In this document: one piece after another, positions 17,865-25,966 of the stretch
How the letters are laid out: each line of letters starts with the position of its first letter
Position numbering within the stretch: the first letter of the stretch is position 1
Source of the DNA: CANHEE01 sp049316985
GTDB lineage: Bacteria; Bacteroidota; Bacteroidia; Chitinophagales; Saprospiraceae
Assembly: GCA_049316985.1 (NCBI GenBank)
Contig: JBMOJB010000003.1
Location: 1 to 64,000, forward strand
Reading direction: 5' to 3'
DNA length: 64,000 nt
Notes under the pieces: generated by a model
What the model was told of the DNA's origin: nothing
Database searches by the model: none
Seen by the model: only the letters and a program-made list of their open reading frames with translations
Program-made: the position numbers and the translations under genes

Positions 17865-18734
17865 ATGAGACAGCTCAAAATTACAAAATCCATTACAAAC
17901 CGCGAGAGTCAATCTCTTGAAAAATACCTTCAAGAAATCGGAAAAGTGGATTTGTTAACTCCGGAAGAGGAGGTCGATCTTGCAAAACGAATTAAACAAG
18001 GGGATCAAATAGCGCTAGAGAAATTAACTAAAGCAAATCTCAGGTTTGTGGTATCAGTAGCGAAACAATATCAAAATCAAGGTCTTTCTTTAAGTGACCT
18101 CATCAACGAGGGTAATTTAGGCTTAATTAAAGCTGCACAAAGATTTGATGAAACGAGAGGATTTAAATTTATCTCTTATGCCGTTTGGTGGATTCGCCAG
18201 TCTATTCTGCAAGCATTGGCAGAACAATCCCGAATTGTCCGCCTTCCGCTAAATAAAGTCGGTTCATTAAACAAAATCAACAAAGCATTCTCTGAATTAG
18301 AGCAGGAATTCGAACGAGAGCCTTCTGCAGAAGAATTGGCAGATCTACTCGAAATACCAACGGAAGAAGTTGAAACTACGCTTGGAGTGGCAGCGCGTCA
18401 CGTATCAATGGATGCACCTTTTATTGATGGTGAGGACAATTCCCTTTTGGATGTATTAGAAGATTTCGCGGGAGATAAAACCGATTCCGCTTTGGAATAC
18501 AGGGAGTCTCTCCGTCGGGAAATTGATCGTTCTTTGTCTACACTTACTGATAGGCAAGCTGATGTTATTAAATTGTATTTCGGAATCGGAGTTGAACATC
18601 CCATGAGTCTGGAAGACATTGGCGACAGATTTGGACTTACACGGGAACGAGTTCGTCAGATTAAAGATAAAGCAATCAATAAATTACGTACCGCTTCAAA
18701 AAGCAAATTATTGAAAAATTACCTGGGAGCATAA
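17865..18734 (+). CDS. rpoD: RNA polymerase primary sigma factor (sigma-70, RpoD)
   Basis: A 289-residue housekeeping sigma factor of the short Bacteroidota type, lacking region 1.1. Region 1.2 is ESQSLEKYLQEIGKVDLLTPEEE. Region 2 contains KANLRFVVSVAKQYQNQGLSLSDLINEGNLGLIKAAQRFD and the -10-recognition helix with YAVWWIRQSI. Region 3 includes the VRLPLNK linker, and region 4 ends in LEDIGDRFGLTRERVRQIKDKAINKLR, the -35-recognition helix-turn-helix. It would read the TTG/TAnnTTTG promoters seen across the window. A long leader precedes it and a strong terminator follows 8 bp after the stop, so it is monocistronic. Confidence 0.97.
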   Translation: MRQLKITKSITNRESQSLEKYLQEIGKVDLLTPEEEVDLAKRIKQGDQIALEKLTKANLRFVVSVAKQYQNQGLSLSDLINEGNLGLIKAAQRFDETRGFKFISYAVWWIRQSILQALAEQSRIVRLPLNKVGSLNKINKAFSELEQEFEREPSAEELADLLEIPTEEVETTLGVAARHVSMDAPFIDGEDNSLLDVLEDFAGDKTDSALEYRESLRREIDRSLSTLTDRQADVIKLYFGIGVEHPMSLEDIGDRFGLTRERVRQIKDKAINKLRTASKSKLLKNYLGA

Positions 18735-18742
18735 ATCCCGGC

Positions 18743-18786
18743 AAGGCTATTCAGAACGCAACAGTTTTGAATAGCCTTTTTCTTTT
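18743..18786 (+). terminator. Rho-independent terminator of rpoD
   Basis: An 11-bp stem (18743-18753 aaggctattca with 18768-18778) encloses a 14-nt loop and is followed by a T-rich tract (ttttctttt). Confidence 0.9.
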
Positions 18787-18814
18787 AATAACCTACCGCA
18801 TTTTTATAATATTC

Positions 18815-18846
18815 CTGAAATTATATTTAAAATAAGCCTACCTTTG
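18815..18846 (+). promoter_or_regulatory. Putative promoter of the decarboxylase gene
   Basis: TACCTTTG (18839-18846) fits TAnnTTTG. A degenerate CTG (18815-18817) lies 21 bp upstream in place of TTG. The leader would be about 75 nt. Confidence 0.45.
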
Positions 18847-18925
18847 CGCGCTGCTTTCAAACAGTATAATAGTAAGCGGAAAAACAATTTTTTTGTAATT
18901 TGAATATCTATAAAACTAAGAGTCG

Positions 18926-20323
18926 ATGAATAACTCTTACTTTGATCTAGTTGATCAAACATTTGATTTTCCTCAGGAAGGATTTGCTTTTGATAATGAC
19001 GGTTTGACCTTCAATGAGATTCTTTTAAAGGAATTGATTGAAAAATATGGCACGCCACTAAAGGTGACATATATTCCTAAGATTTCACAGCAAATCCAAA
19101 AAGCGCACGATTGGTTTTCAAGTGCTTTTAAAAAGCACAATTACCAGGGAAAATACTACTATTCCTATTGCACTAAAAGTTCACATTTTAAATTTGTGCT
19201 TGACGAAGTGCTCGAGAATGTTACTCAACTTGAAACTTCATCATCGTTTGATATTGATTTAATCTGGAAATTACATCTTACCGGAAAAATAAACAATAAG
19301 GCGCTTATCATCAACAATGGTTTCAAGACCGATAGTTATGCAGAGAAAATAGCCAACCTGATCGACGCAGGATTTATCAATGTTATCCCTGTATTAGACA
19401 ATAAGCGCGAGCTGGAATTGTATGAAAAATACGTTAAGAAAGATTGCATCAATATTGGCTTGCGAATGGCTACCGAGGAGGAGCCAACTTTTGAGTTTTA
19501 CACATCCAGGCTTGGCATTCGTCAATCTTCGATTTTTGAATTTTACGAACAAAGAATTGCCCCAAATCCGAAGTTTAAGCTGAAAATGCTCCACTTTTTT
19601 GTGGATACCGGCATTAAGGATTCTCTTTACTATTGGTCAGAACTGAAGAAGGGAATAAAAACTTATTGCAACCTTAAAAAAATATGTCCTGAACTGGCTT
19701 CTATCAATATTGGAGGCGGCATGCCTATACGCAATTCACTGAGCTTTGAGTATGATTACCAATACATGGTTGATGAAATAGTGCGATTGATTAAAGATGC
19801 CTGCGTTTCTGAAAATGTGCCCGAACCCAATATATTTACGGAATTTGGCAAGTTTACGGTGGGAGAGAGCGGGGCTACTATCTTCAAAGTCATTGGACAA
19901 AAAAGACAAAATGATTCTGAAAGATGGTACATGGTGGATAATTCGTTGATGACTACTTTGCCGGATACCTGGGGAATAAGCGAAAGGTTTATTTTACTGC
20001 CAATTAACCATTGGGATAAAGAATATCATCGGGTGAATGTAGGTGGCATCAGTTGTGACAATTCAGATTACTACAATGCGGAGGCTCATATCAATCAAGT
20101 TTTTTTACCCAAAATGGAAGATGGAGATGACCCTTTGTACCTTGGCTTTTTCCATACAGGCGCTTATCAGGATTCTCTAAGTGGTTACGGTGGAATAAAG
20201 CACTGCCTGATTCCTGCACCCAAGCATATTTTGGTTGATAGAAATGTTAGAGGCGAATTTGTTGACTGGGTAGCTAATCCCGAGCAAACCGCTGAATCAA
20301 TGTTGAAGATATTGGGGTATTGA
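18926..20323 (+). CDS. speA: PLP-dependent decarboxylase, arginine decarboxylase type (fold III)
   Basis: A 465-residue alanine-racemase-fold decarboxylase resembling the short arginine decarboxylases of Flavobacteriia and Saprospirae. The expected PLP lysine is Lys84 in YYYSYCTKSSH. The phosphate-binding glycines are in SINIGGGMP, and the second-domain motif is TEFGKFTVGESG. The catalytic C-terminal part includes GGISCDNSDYYN and FFHTGAYQDSLSGYGG, the CD and GAY motifs of the ornithine/DAP/arginine decarboxylase superfamily. It would make agmatine from arginine for polyamine synthesis. Substrate choice within the superfamily rests on overall similarity, so the symbol is tentative. It is convergent with purN (6 bp between stops) and has its own promoter. 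Confidence 0.85.
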   Translation: MNNSYFDLVDQTFDFPQEGFAFDNDGLTFNEILLKELIEKYGTPLKVTYIPKISQQIQKAHDWFSSAFKKHNYQGKYYYSYCTKSSHFKFVLDEVLENVTQLETSSSFDIDLIWKLHLTGKINNKALIINNGFKTDSYAEKIANLIDAGFINVIPVLDNKRELELYEKYVKKDCINIGLRMATEEEPTFEFYTSRLGIRQSSIFEFYEQRIAPNPKFKLKMLHFFVDTGIKDSLYYWSELKKGIKTYCNLKKICPELASINIGGGMPIRNSLSFEYDYQYMVDEIVRLIKDACVSENVPEPNIFTEFGKFTVGESGATIFKVIGQKRQNDSERWYMVDNSLMTTLPDTWGISERFILLPINHWDKEYHRVNVGGISCDNSDYYNAEAHINQVFLPKMEDGDDPLYLGFFHTGAYQDSLSGYGGIKHCLIPAPKHILVDRNVRGEFVDWVANPEQTAESMLKILGY

Positions 20324-20329
20324 TCGAAT

Positions 20330-20905
20330 TTACTGCATTTTTTGTATCAAATTATCAATGACCGGGGCATAATTCCTATGCTCCAGCAGCAATACTTTTT
20401 GTGCAATAGTCTCCGGCGTATCTGCAGCATTGATGTCACATTTGTCCTGAAAGATAATTTCACCTTCATCGAACTTCTCATTTACATAATGGATGGTCAT
20501 CCCGCTTTCTTTTTCCTGGGCAGCATGCACCGCTTCATGGACATGATGTCCAAACATTCCTTTTCCGCCATATTTTGGCAATAGGGATGGGTGGATGTTA
20601 ACAATCTTGTTCGGAAAGGCTTTAATTAGAGCGGAAGGAATCAGCCATAAAAAACCGGCAAGTACTATTAGGTCGACATTCGCTTTCTTCAAGAGTTGCG
20701 GAAGTAAATCACTTTCGTAAAAAGTAGTACGATCAATAATCATGGTTTGCACTCCAAAATCCTTTGCTTTTTCGTACGCACCCATTTCTTTTTTATTACC
20801 TACTAATAAGACAACCTTTGCTTTTTCGGAATCCTTAAAGTACTCCATTAACTTTTGTGCATTGGATCCACCTCCCGATGCAAATACTGCGATATTTCTT
20901 AGCAT
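20330..20905 (-). CDS. purN: Phosphoribosylglycinamide formyltransferase
   Basis: A 191-residue PurN that transfers a formyl group from 10-formyl-THF to GAR in purine synthesis. The N-terminal ASGGGSN binds the phosphoribosyl group. The catalytic triad is visible as Asn103 and His105 (NIHPSLLPKYGGKGM) and Asp146 (NEKFDEGEI). The length is normal. It stands alone, not in a pur operon. A -7 box TACCTTTG lies on its strand at 20941-20948. Confidence 0.95.
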   Translation of the reverse strand: MLRNIAVFASGGGSNAQKLMEYFKDSEKAKVVLLVGNKKEMGAYEKAKDFGVQTMIIDRTTFYESDLLPQLLKKANVDLIVLAGFLWLIPSALIKAFPNKIVNIHPSLLPKYGGKGMFGHHVHEAVHAAQEKESGMTIHYVNEKFDEGEIIFQDKCDINAADTPETIAQKVLLLEHRNYAPVIDNLIQKMQ

Positions 20906-21350
20906 ACAAGTATTATAATTCCATATTTAGTTTCTCATCGCAAAGGTAACGCAATATTTTAAGCTTGAAGTTCATGAGTAAAATAATTATTAGATATTTC
21001 TTATATATTTGATATTCAATTCATTATGCAAATTGTAGTTTATTTATTTGCTATGTGGCAAAATATTAGGCAGCGATAAGCAAAATTTAAGCGTTATTAT
21101 TTTTGTATTGTTAATTAATTATTAATTTTGCCACATATATTGCTCGTAAAAATGGTATGTTGGGCTATATATTTCGTAGTATCAATTTTGAAGTTTACAA
21201 TTATCTAAATTAAATTTATATTATAGTGGACAGTTCTATTCAGATTGATTTCAGCATTTCTCCCCTAAATCGCGTCATAGAGATTAATTTATCTATTTTA
21301 TTTACGTATATATTTTATTTAACCATTTTCATAACAAAATTCGGATTAGT
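20906..21350. other. 445-bp intergenic region upstream of susC
   Basis: This very AT-rich divergent spacer has no supported ORF. It contains the purN -7 box (minus) and a candidate susC promoter with TTG at 21103-21105 and TAATTTTG at 21123-21130 (17-bp spacer). That would leave a leader of about 215 nt before susC. No extracytoplasmic-function sigma/anti-sigma genes or obvious regulator site were seen. Confidence 0.5.
20941..20948 (-). promoter_or_regulatory. Putative -7 box of purN
   Basis: On the minus strand TACCTTTG fits TAnnTTTG and is 35 bp upstream of the start codon. Only a weak TTC (20967-20969) lies in the -33 region. Confidence 0.45.
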
Positions 21351-24300
21351 ATGAAAAAATTAACACTCGTTTTGGTGATGTTATTTGCTTCGCTTAGCTT
21401 ATTGCTTGCGCAAAGAACGATTACCGGGAAAGTCTCTGACGAAAAAGGCGAAGCCATTGTTGGAGCAAATGTCCTTGTAAAAGGAACTTCGGTAGGTGCC
21501 GCCACGGATGTGGACGGTAACTACAGAATAGCTGTTCCGGCAGGTAGTAATGTGCTTGTTTTCAGCTACATTGGTTTTACAGATGAAGAGGTAAGTTTAG
21601 GTGCCTCCAATGTTGTAGACATTAGATTGCAGGAAAATTCTAAAGTGCTGACGGATGTGGTCGTAACGGCTTTAGGAATTGCCAAAAAAGACAAATCAAT
21701 CGGTTATGGGGTCAGCAAGGTCAGCGGTGCTGCAGTATCCAGTTCTGGTGAGATTAACGCTGTTCAAGGTCTTGCCGCAAAAGCATCAGGTGTACAAATA
21801 GTAGGATCTGCTGGTGTACCCGGAGCTTCGTCCAAAATTTTAATTAGAGGTAACTCCACTTTCACTGGTGAGAACCAACCTTTATTTGTTGTGGATGGTG
21901 TGCCTTTTGACAATCAAACCAATTCAGTGGTTTCTGCTGATTATCCTTTCAACGCTAACTTGCAAGGTATCAATGAATCAAACAGAGCTTTGGACATTAA
22001 CCCCAATGATATTGAGAATATCTCAATTCTGAAAGGACCTTCTGCATCTGCATTGTATGGTACACGTGCTGCAAATGGTGTCGTTTTGATTACAACCAAA
22101 TCAGGTAAGAAAGGTCTAAGTGTAGATTATGGCGTTCAATTCGATTTATCGGAAGTAAATAAAATGCCTGAATACCAGACAGCGTACGGTCAAGGAAATG
22201 GTGGTGGATTAAAAAATGCAACTACCGGTTTGATCAATGAAACAGGAACTTATGCTGCAACAACACCCAATAGCTGGGGGCCAAAAGCTGCAAATGTTTT
22301 TGACAATAATGACAATTATTTTCGCAAAGGTCAATCCTGGGCAAATAATTTCTCTATTTCAGGTGGAAATGATAGGTCTAGTGTACGTTTTTCTTATAGA
22401 AATGATGATCAGGAAGGTATTATACCGAATACATTCTTGAAAAGAAATACTTTCAGAGTGAATGCCACAACTGGAACAGATCAACTAAAGGTCACTACAT
22501 CAGTGGCTTATACCAACACCAATGCGAGAAAAGCTCAAAATGGTAGTAACCTGTCTGGTATTATGCTTCCTTTGCTTCGTATGCCAGTTGATTTTAATAT
22601 CATTGGTGGTGCTGGAACAGGCGGTTATGAAACGGCTGCCGGTAAGCAGCATACCTATCTTGGCAACTATGATAATCCGCTTTGGACCGCATATCACAAT
22701 CCCCAAGACTCAAGAGTAAATCGTCTTTCAGGAAATGTGAAATTCGACTATATGCCTGCAGATTGGTTGACATTTACGTACAGAATTGGTACAGATATGT
22801 ATAACGATGTTCGTAAGCAAATTTTTGATATCGGATCAAATAACATTGGATCCAATGGTGAACTTTGGGAGTCGAACAACAAACATGAGGAGGTTAACTC
22901 TGATTTCTTCATAACTGCAAAAAAGACAGTTGGCGATCTTGGTGGTAGTTTGACTGTAGGTAACCAATTGAATCAACGCTACGATCAATCAATTTTCTCT
23001 AGAGGTAGAGATTTGACTATTCCTGGTTTTTTCAATTTAAGAAATGCAACTACCTTGTATGCTGACGAAACAAACACTACAAGAAGAATTGCTGGTATGT
23101 TCTTTAGTTTGGATTTAGATTACAAAAACTTCCTATATTTAAATGTTGCAGGCCGTAATGACTGGGCGTCAACTTTCGGACCACAGGCTAAAAAGTCTTT
23201 CTTCTATCCAACTGCAAGTTTGTCTGCTGTACTTTCCGAAATATTGCCTAAAAATGACATCATGACTTTCCTAAAGGTTCGTGGATCATTTGCAAGAGCG
23301 GGTAGAGAGCCAGGTGCTTATTCTTCTCGTACTTATTTCGTAAAACCATTCATCACTGACGGATTTACAGACGGTTTTGGTTTCCCTTACAAAAATGCTA
23401 ATGGCTTTTCGATAAGCAACGTATTGGGAAATCCGGCACTTCGTCCGGAGATCAACACTTCGTACGAAGCGGGTATCGATGCTAAATTCTTGAAGAATAA
23501 AATTACTGCTGCTGTGACTTATTATAATTCATTGGCAAGTGATCTATTGGTGGCTCGTCCATTGGCTTCTACTTCTGGTTTCCAGGCAGTTAACTCAAAT
23601 ACCGGAGAGATGAGAAACAGTGGTATTGAAGCGGATTTAGATATCAATGTTTTAAATACTAATGGATTCAGCTGGAATATTGGTGGTGTATTCACTAAAA
23701 ATGTAAGTGAAGTATTAAAACTTGCAGAAGGTGTTGACCAAATCAGCCTTGAAGCTGCATTTACAGGAATTGGTTCTTATGCAATCGTAGGACAGCCCTA
23801 TGGTGCTATTTTCGGAGGAAAATGGTCTAGAAACGCTGCTGGTCAATTGATTATTGGAGCGAATGGCCTGCCAAACAGGGATGCTGCTGAAGGTTATATT
23901 GGCAACCCATTCCCAAAATGGACTGCAGGTATTCGCAATACATTTTCATACAAAGGACTTAGGTTATTCGCTTTGTTGGATATTAGAGAAGGTGGTGACT
24001 TATGGGGTGGAACAGTTGCTCGTTTGAACAGAATTGGTAAAATGGCTGAGACCGGTAAAAGATCTGACTTCTATGTAATTGACGGTGTTAAAGCTGATGG
24101 TTCGAAAAATGACATCAAAATAACTCCTCAACAATACTTTGGAACTTACAAGGGTGATGGTGCCGGTTCTGCGTCTGAAAATGCTATTTTCTCAGGTGGA
24201 TGGGTGAGATTGCGTGAGGTTACTTTGACCTATACCTTGCCTTCTTTCGCGAAAGTGTTGAAAAATGCTGAAATTTATGTAACGGGCAGAAACCTTTGGT

Positions 24301-24431
24301 TAAAAACCAACTATCCGGGTGTTGATCCTGAAACAAGCTTAACTGGTGCAGGTTCAAATATTGGTGGTTTTGACTATTTCAATATGCCTGGAGCACGCTC
24401 TTACATTGTTGGATTGAGAACTAGTTTCTAA
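21351..24431 (+). CDS. SusC/RagA family TonB-dependent outer-membrane transporter
   Basis: A 1026-residue outer-membrane importer. A signal peptide (residues 1-20) precedes a carboxypeptidase-D-regulatory-like beta-sandwich (about 22-100, ITGKVSDEKGEAIVGANVLVKGT...DVDGNYRI). The plug domain follows (about 115-235) with the SusC signatures LAAKASGVQIVG, ILIRGNSTF and PLFVVDGVP and the DIENISILKGPSASALYGTRAANGVVLITTK core. The rest is a 22-strand barrel ending in YIVGLRTSF with a C-terminal Phe. With the SusD-like lipoprotein 29 bp downstream it forms a lidded importer for oligomers. Nearby peptidases hint at peptide uptake, but the substrate is not readable from sequence. Confidence 0.95.
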   Translation: MKKLTLVLVMLFASLSLLLAQRTITGKVSDEKGEAIVGANVLVKGTSVGAATDVDGNYRIAVPAGSNVLVFSYIGFTDEEVSLGASNVVDIRLQENSKVLTDVVVTALGIAKKDKSIGYGVSKVSGAAVSSSGEINAVQGLAAKASGVQIVGSAGVPGASSKILIRGNSTFTGENQPLFVVDGVPFDNQTNSVVSADYPFNANLQGINESNRALDINPNDIENISILKGPSASALYGTRAANGVVLITTKSGKKGLSVDYGVQFDLSEVNKMPEYQTAYGQGNGGGLKNATTGLINETGTYAATTPNSWGPKAANVFDNNDNYFRKGQSWANNFSISGGNDRSSVRFSYRNDDQEGIIPNTFLKRNTFRVNATTGTDQLKVTTSVAYTNTNARKAQNGSNLSGIMLPLLRMPVDFNIIGGAGTGGYETAAGKQHTYLGNYDNPLWTAYHNPQDSRVNRLSGNVKFDYMPADWLTFTYRIGTDMYNDVRKQIFDIGSNNIGSNGELWESNNKHEEVNSDFFITAKKTVGDLGGSLTVGNQLNQRYDQSIFSRGRDLTIPGFFNLRNATTLYADETNTTRRIAGMFFSLDLDYKNFLYLNVAGRNDWASTFGPQAKKSFFYPTASLSAVLSEILPKNDIMTFLKVRGSFARAGREPGAYSSRTYFVKPFITDGFTDGFGFPYKNANGFSISNVLGNPALRPEINTSYEAGIDAKFLKNKITAAVTYYNSLASDLLVARPLASTSGFQAVNSNTGEMRNSGIEADLDINVLNTNGFSWNIGGVFTKNVSEVLKLAEGVDQISLEAAFTGIGSYAIVGQPYGAIFGGKWSRNAAGQLIIGANGLPNRDAAEGYIGNPFPKWTAGIRNTFSYKGLRLFALLDIREGGDLWGGTVARLNRIGKMAETGKRSDFYVIDGVKADGSKNDIKITPQQYFGTYKGDGAGSASENAIFSGGWVRLREVTLTYTLPSFAKVLKNAEIYVTGRNLWLKTNYPGVDPETSLTGAGSNIGGFDYFNMPGARSYIVGLRTSF

Positions 24432-24460
24432 TTAAATCAAAATAAAAATATTAAATACAT

Positions 24461-25801
24461 ATGAAAAAAATAATTAATTCTTCATTAATATTGATCGTAC
24501 TCGTATTGATATCGAGTTGCTCAAAGTTTGTAGAAGGGTATGACGTTTCTCCTAATGCACCTTCAGATGCTCCACCGGTATTGTTGTTGCCTGCAATCCA
24601 AGTGTCTACGTTTTCAAACTTAACCGGTAAAAATGCGCGTGACGCAGGTGTTCTTACCCAACAATTAAAGGGTGCGCTATTTCAAGCTCAAGAATTGGAG
24701 AGCTATGCGCTCACAGAATCTTCAGTAGATGGTGACTGGGCTCAGATTTATAGTCTTTCTATTGTCAACTGTAATGTTTTGATCAACAAATCTGATGATA
24801 AAAGCAAAACGTATCGCGGCATTGCTCGAATCATGAAAGCAATGAACCTAGGGTTGGCAACTGATCTATGGGGTGATGTGCCTAATTCAGAGGCTGGTTT
24901 AGGACAAGATGGTAAAACTTTCAATGCTAAATTCGATTCGCAAGAAGATGTAATTAAGGATATTCAAAAGATGCTTAGCGATGCAATTGCTGATCTTGGT
25001 TCTGCATCAGGAGATATCGTAAAACCGGGAGCAGACGATTTAGTTTATGGTGGCGATGCGAAAAAGTGGATTGGTGCTGCATGGGTATTAAAAGCAAGAT
25101 ATGCCAATCGTTTGAGCAAGAAAAATCCGGCTGGTTCTGCTACTGATGCTATTAATTTTTTAGCAGAAGCCTATAAAGCAGGATTTACAAGCTCTGCAAG
25201 CAATTGTAATGCAGTCTTCGACAACACTGCTGCCAATTCATTTAATCAGTGGAAAGCTTACGATGCGCAGAGAGCTGGTTATCTTACAATGAATAAGAAT
25301 ATGATGGATTTGATGACAGGACTAAATGATCCACGTTTGTCCTTCTATGCAAAGGACAAAACAATGGGCGATAAATCTGCATTTGGTGAATATGCCAGGG
25401 GGGAGAAAATGCCGATGGTTTCTTTTATGGAAGCTAAATTCATTGAAGCTGAAGCAAACTTGCGTGCAGGTGCTAAAGACAAAGCTGCGGCTGCTCAAAA
25501 CGAGGCGGTTAAAGCAAGTATCCTTTTGGTAACTGGCGCCGCTACATCTCCATTTGCTGATGAAACTGCTGCTACGATCACGCAGGGAGCAATTATGACA
25601 CATAAGTATATTGCAATGTTTACGCAACCTGAGGTGTATAATGACTGGAGAAGAACCAATATTCCTGCTTTGACTCCTAACGCTGGTGCAACTGTCAATT
25701 TTATTCCAAGAAGATATCCAACTGCATTGACAGAGCGTCTTTATAATACAAAGGCGGTTGTAAATGCTAAATTGGACGATCCGGTTTGGTGGGATAAATA
25801 G
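24461..25801 (+). CDS. SusD/RagB-like substrate-binding lipoprotein
   Basis: A 446-residue surface lipoprotein with the lipobox LISSC (Cys20). It belongs to the SusD-like group with the early SPNAPSDAPPVLLLPA motif, the TPR-like helices WAQIYSLSIVNCNVLINK and the RGIARIMKAMNLGLATDLWGDVPNSEA signature. It caps the SusC barrel and binds the substrate. It is shorter than canonical SusD (about 550 residues) but normal for the SusD-like_2 subfamily. It shares the transcript with susC, and a strong terminator follows. Confidence 0.93.
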   Translation: MKKIINSSLILIVLVLISSCSKFVEGYDVSPNAPSDAPPVLLLPAIQVSTFSNLTGKNARDAGVLTQQLKGALFQAQELESYALTESSVDGDWAQIYSLSIVNCNVLINKSDDKSKTYRGIARIMKAMNLGLATDLWGDVPNSEAGLGQDGKTFNAKFDSQEDVIKDIQKMLSDAIADLGSASGDIVKPGADDLVYGGDAKKWIGAAWVLKARYANRLSKKNPAGSATDAINFLAEAYKAGFTSSASNCNAVFDNTAANSFNQWKAYDAQRAGYLTMNKNMMDLMTGLNDPRLSFYAKDKTMGDKSAFGEYARGEKMPMVSFMEAKFIEAEANLRAGAKDKAAAAQNEAVKASILLVTGAATSPFADETAATITQGAIMTHKYIAMFTQPEVYNDWRRTNIPALTPNAGATVNFIPRRYPTALTERLYNTKAVVNAKLDDPVWWDK

Positions 25802-25827
25802 TAAGTATTTTTAATTGTTATTAATGG

Positions 25828-25869
25828 AGCATCCTGATATTCGAGTGAATGTCAGGATGCTTTTTTTTT
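25828..25869 (+). terminator. Rho-independent terminator of the susCD-like operon
   Basis: A 10-bp perfect stem (25828-25837 agcatcctga with 25852-25861), extendable by three further pairs, is followed by a run of nine T residues. It lies 26 bp after the SusD-like stop. Confidence 0.92.
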
Positions 25870-25896
25870 AATCTGCAACAAAAACTTTATACGAAT

Positions 25897-25926
25897 TTGA
25901 ATTTTCTATAATGCCCACTATCTTTG
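25897..25926 (+). promoter_or_regulatory. Promoter of the M1 aminopeptidase gene
   Basis: TTG (25897-25899), a 19-bp spacer and TATCTTTG (25919-25926) match the consensus closely. The start near 25932 leaves a leader of about 35 nt. Confidence 0.65.
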
Positions 25927-25966
25927 ATGGTACAATTAATATTTAAAATTTCTAGTTTTATATTAA

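Noticed and set aside
21351..25801. Polysaccharide utilisation locus around SusC/SusD
   Set aside because: No glycoside hydrolase, sigma/anti-sigma pair or hybrid two-component sensor lies next to it, so a carbohydrate substrate cannot be claimed.
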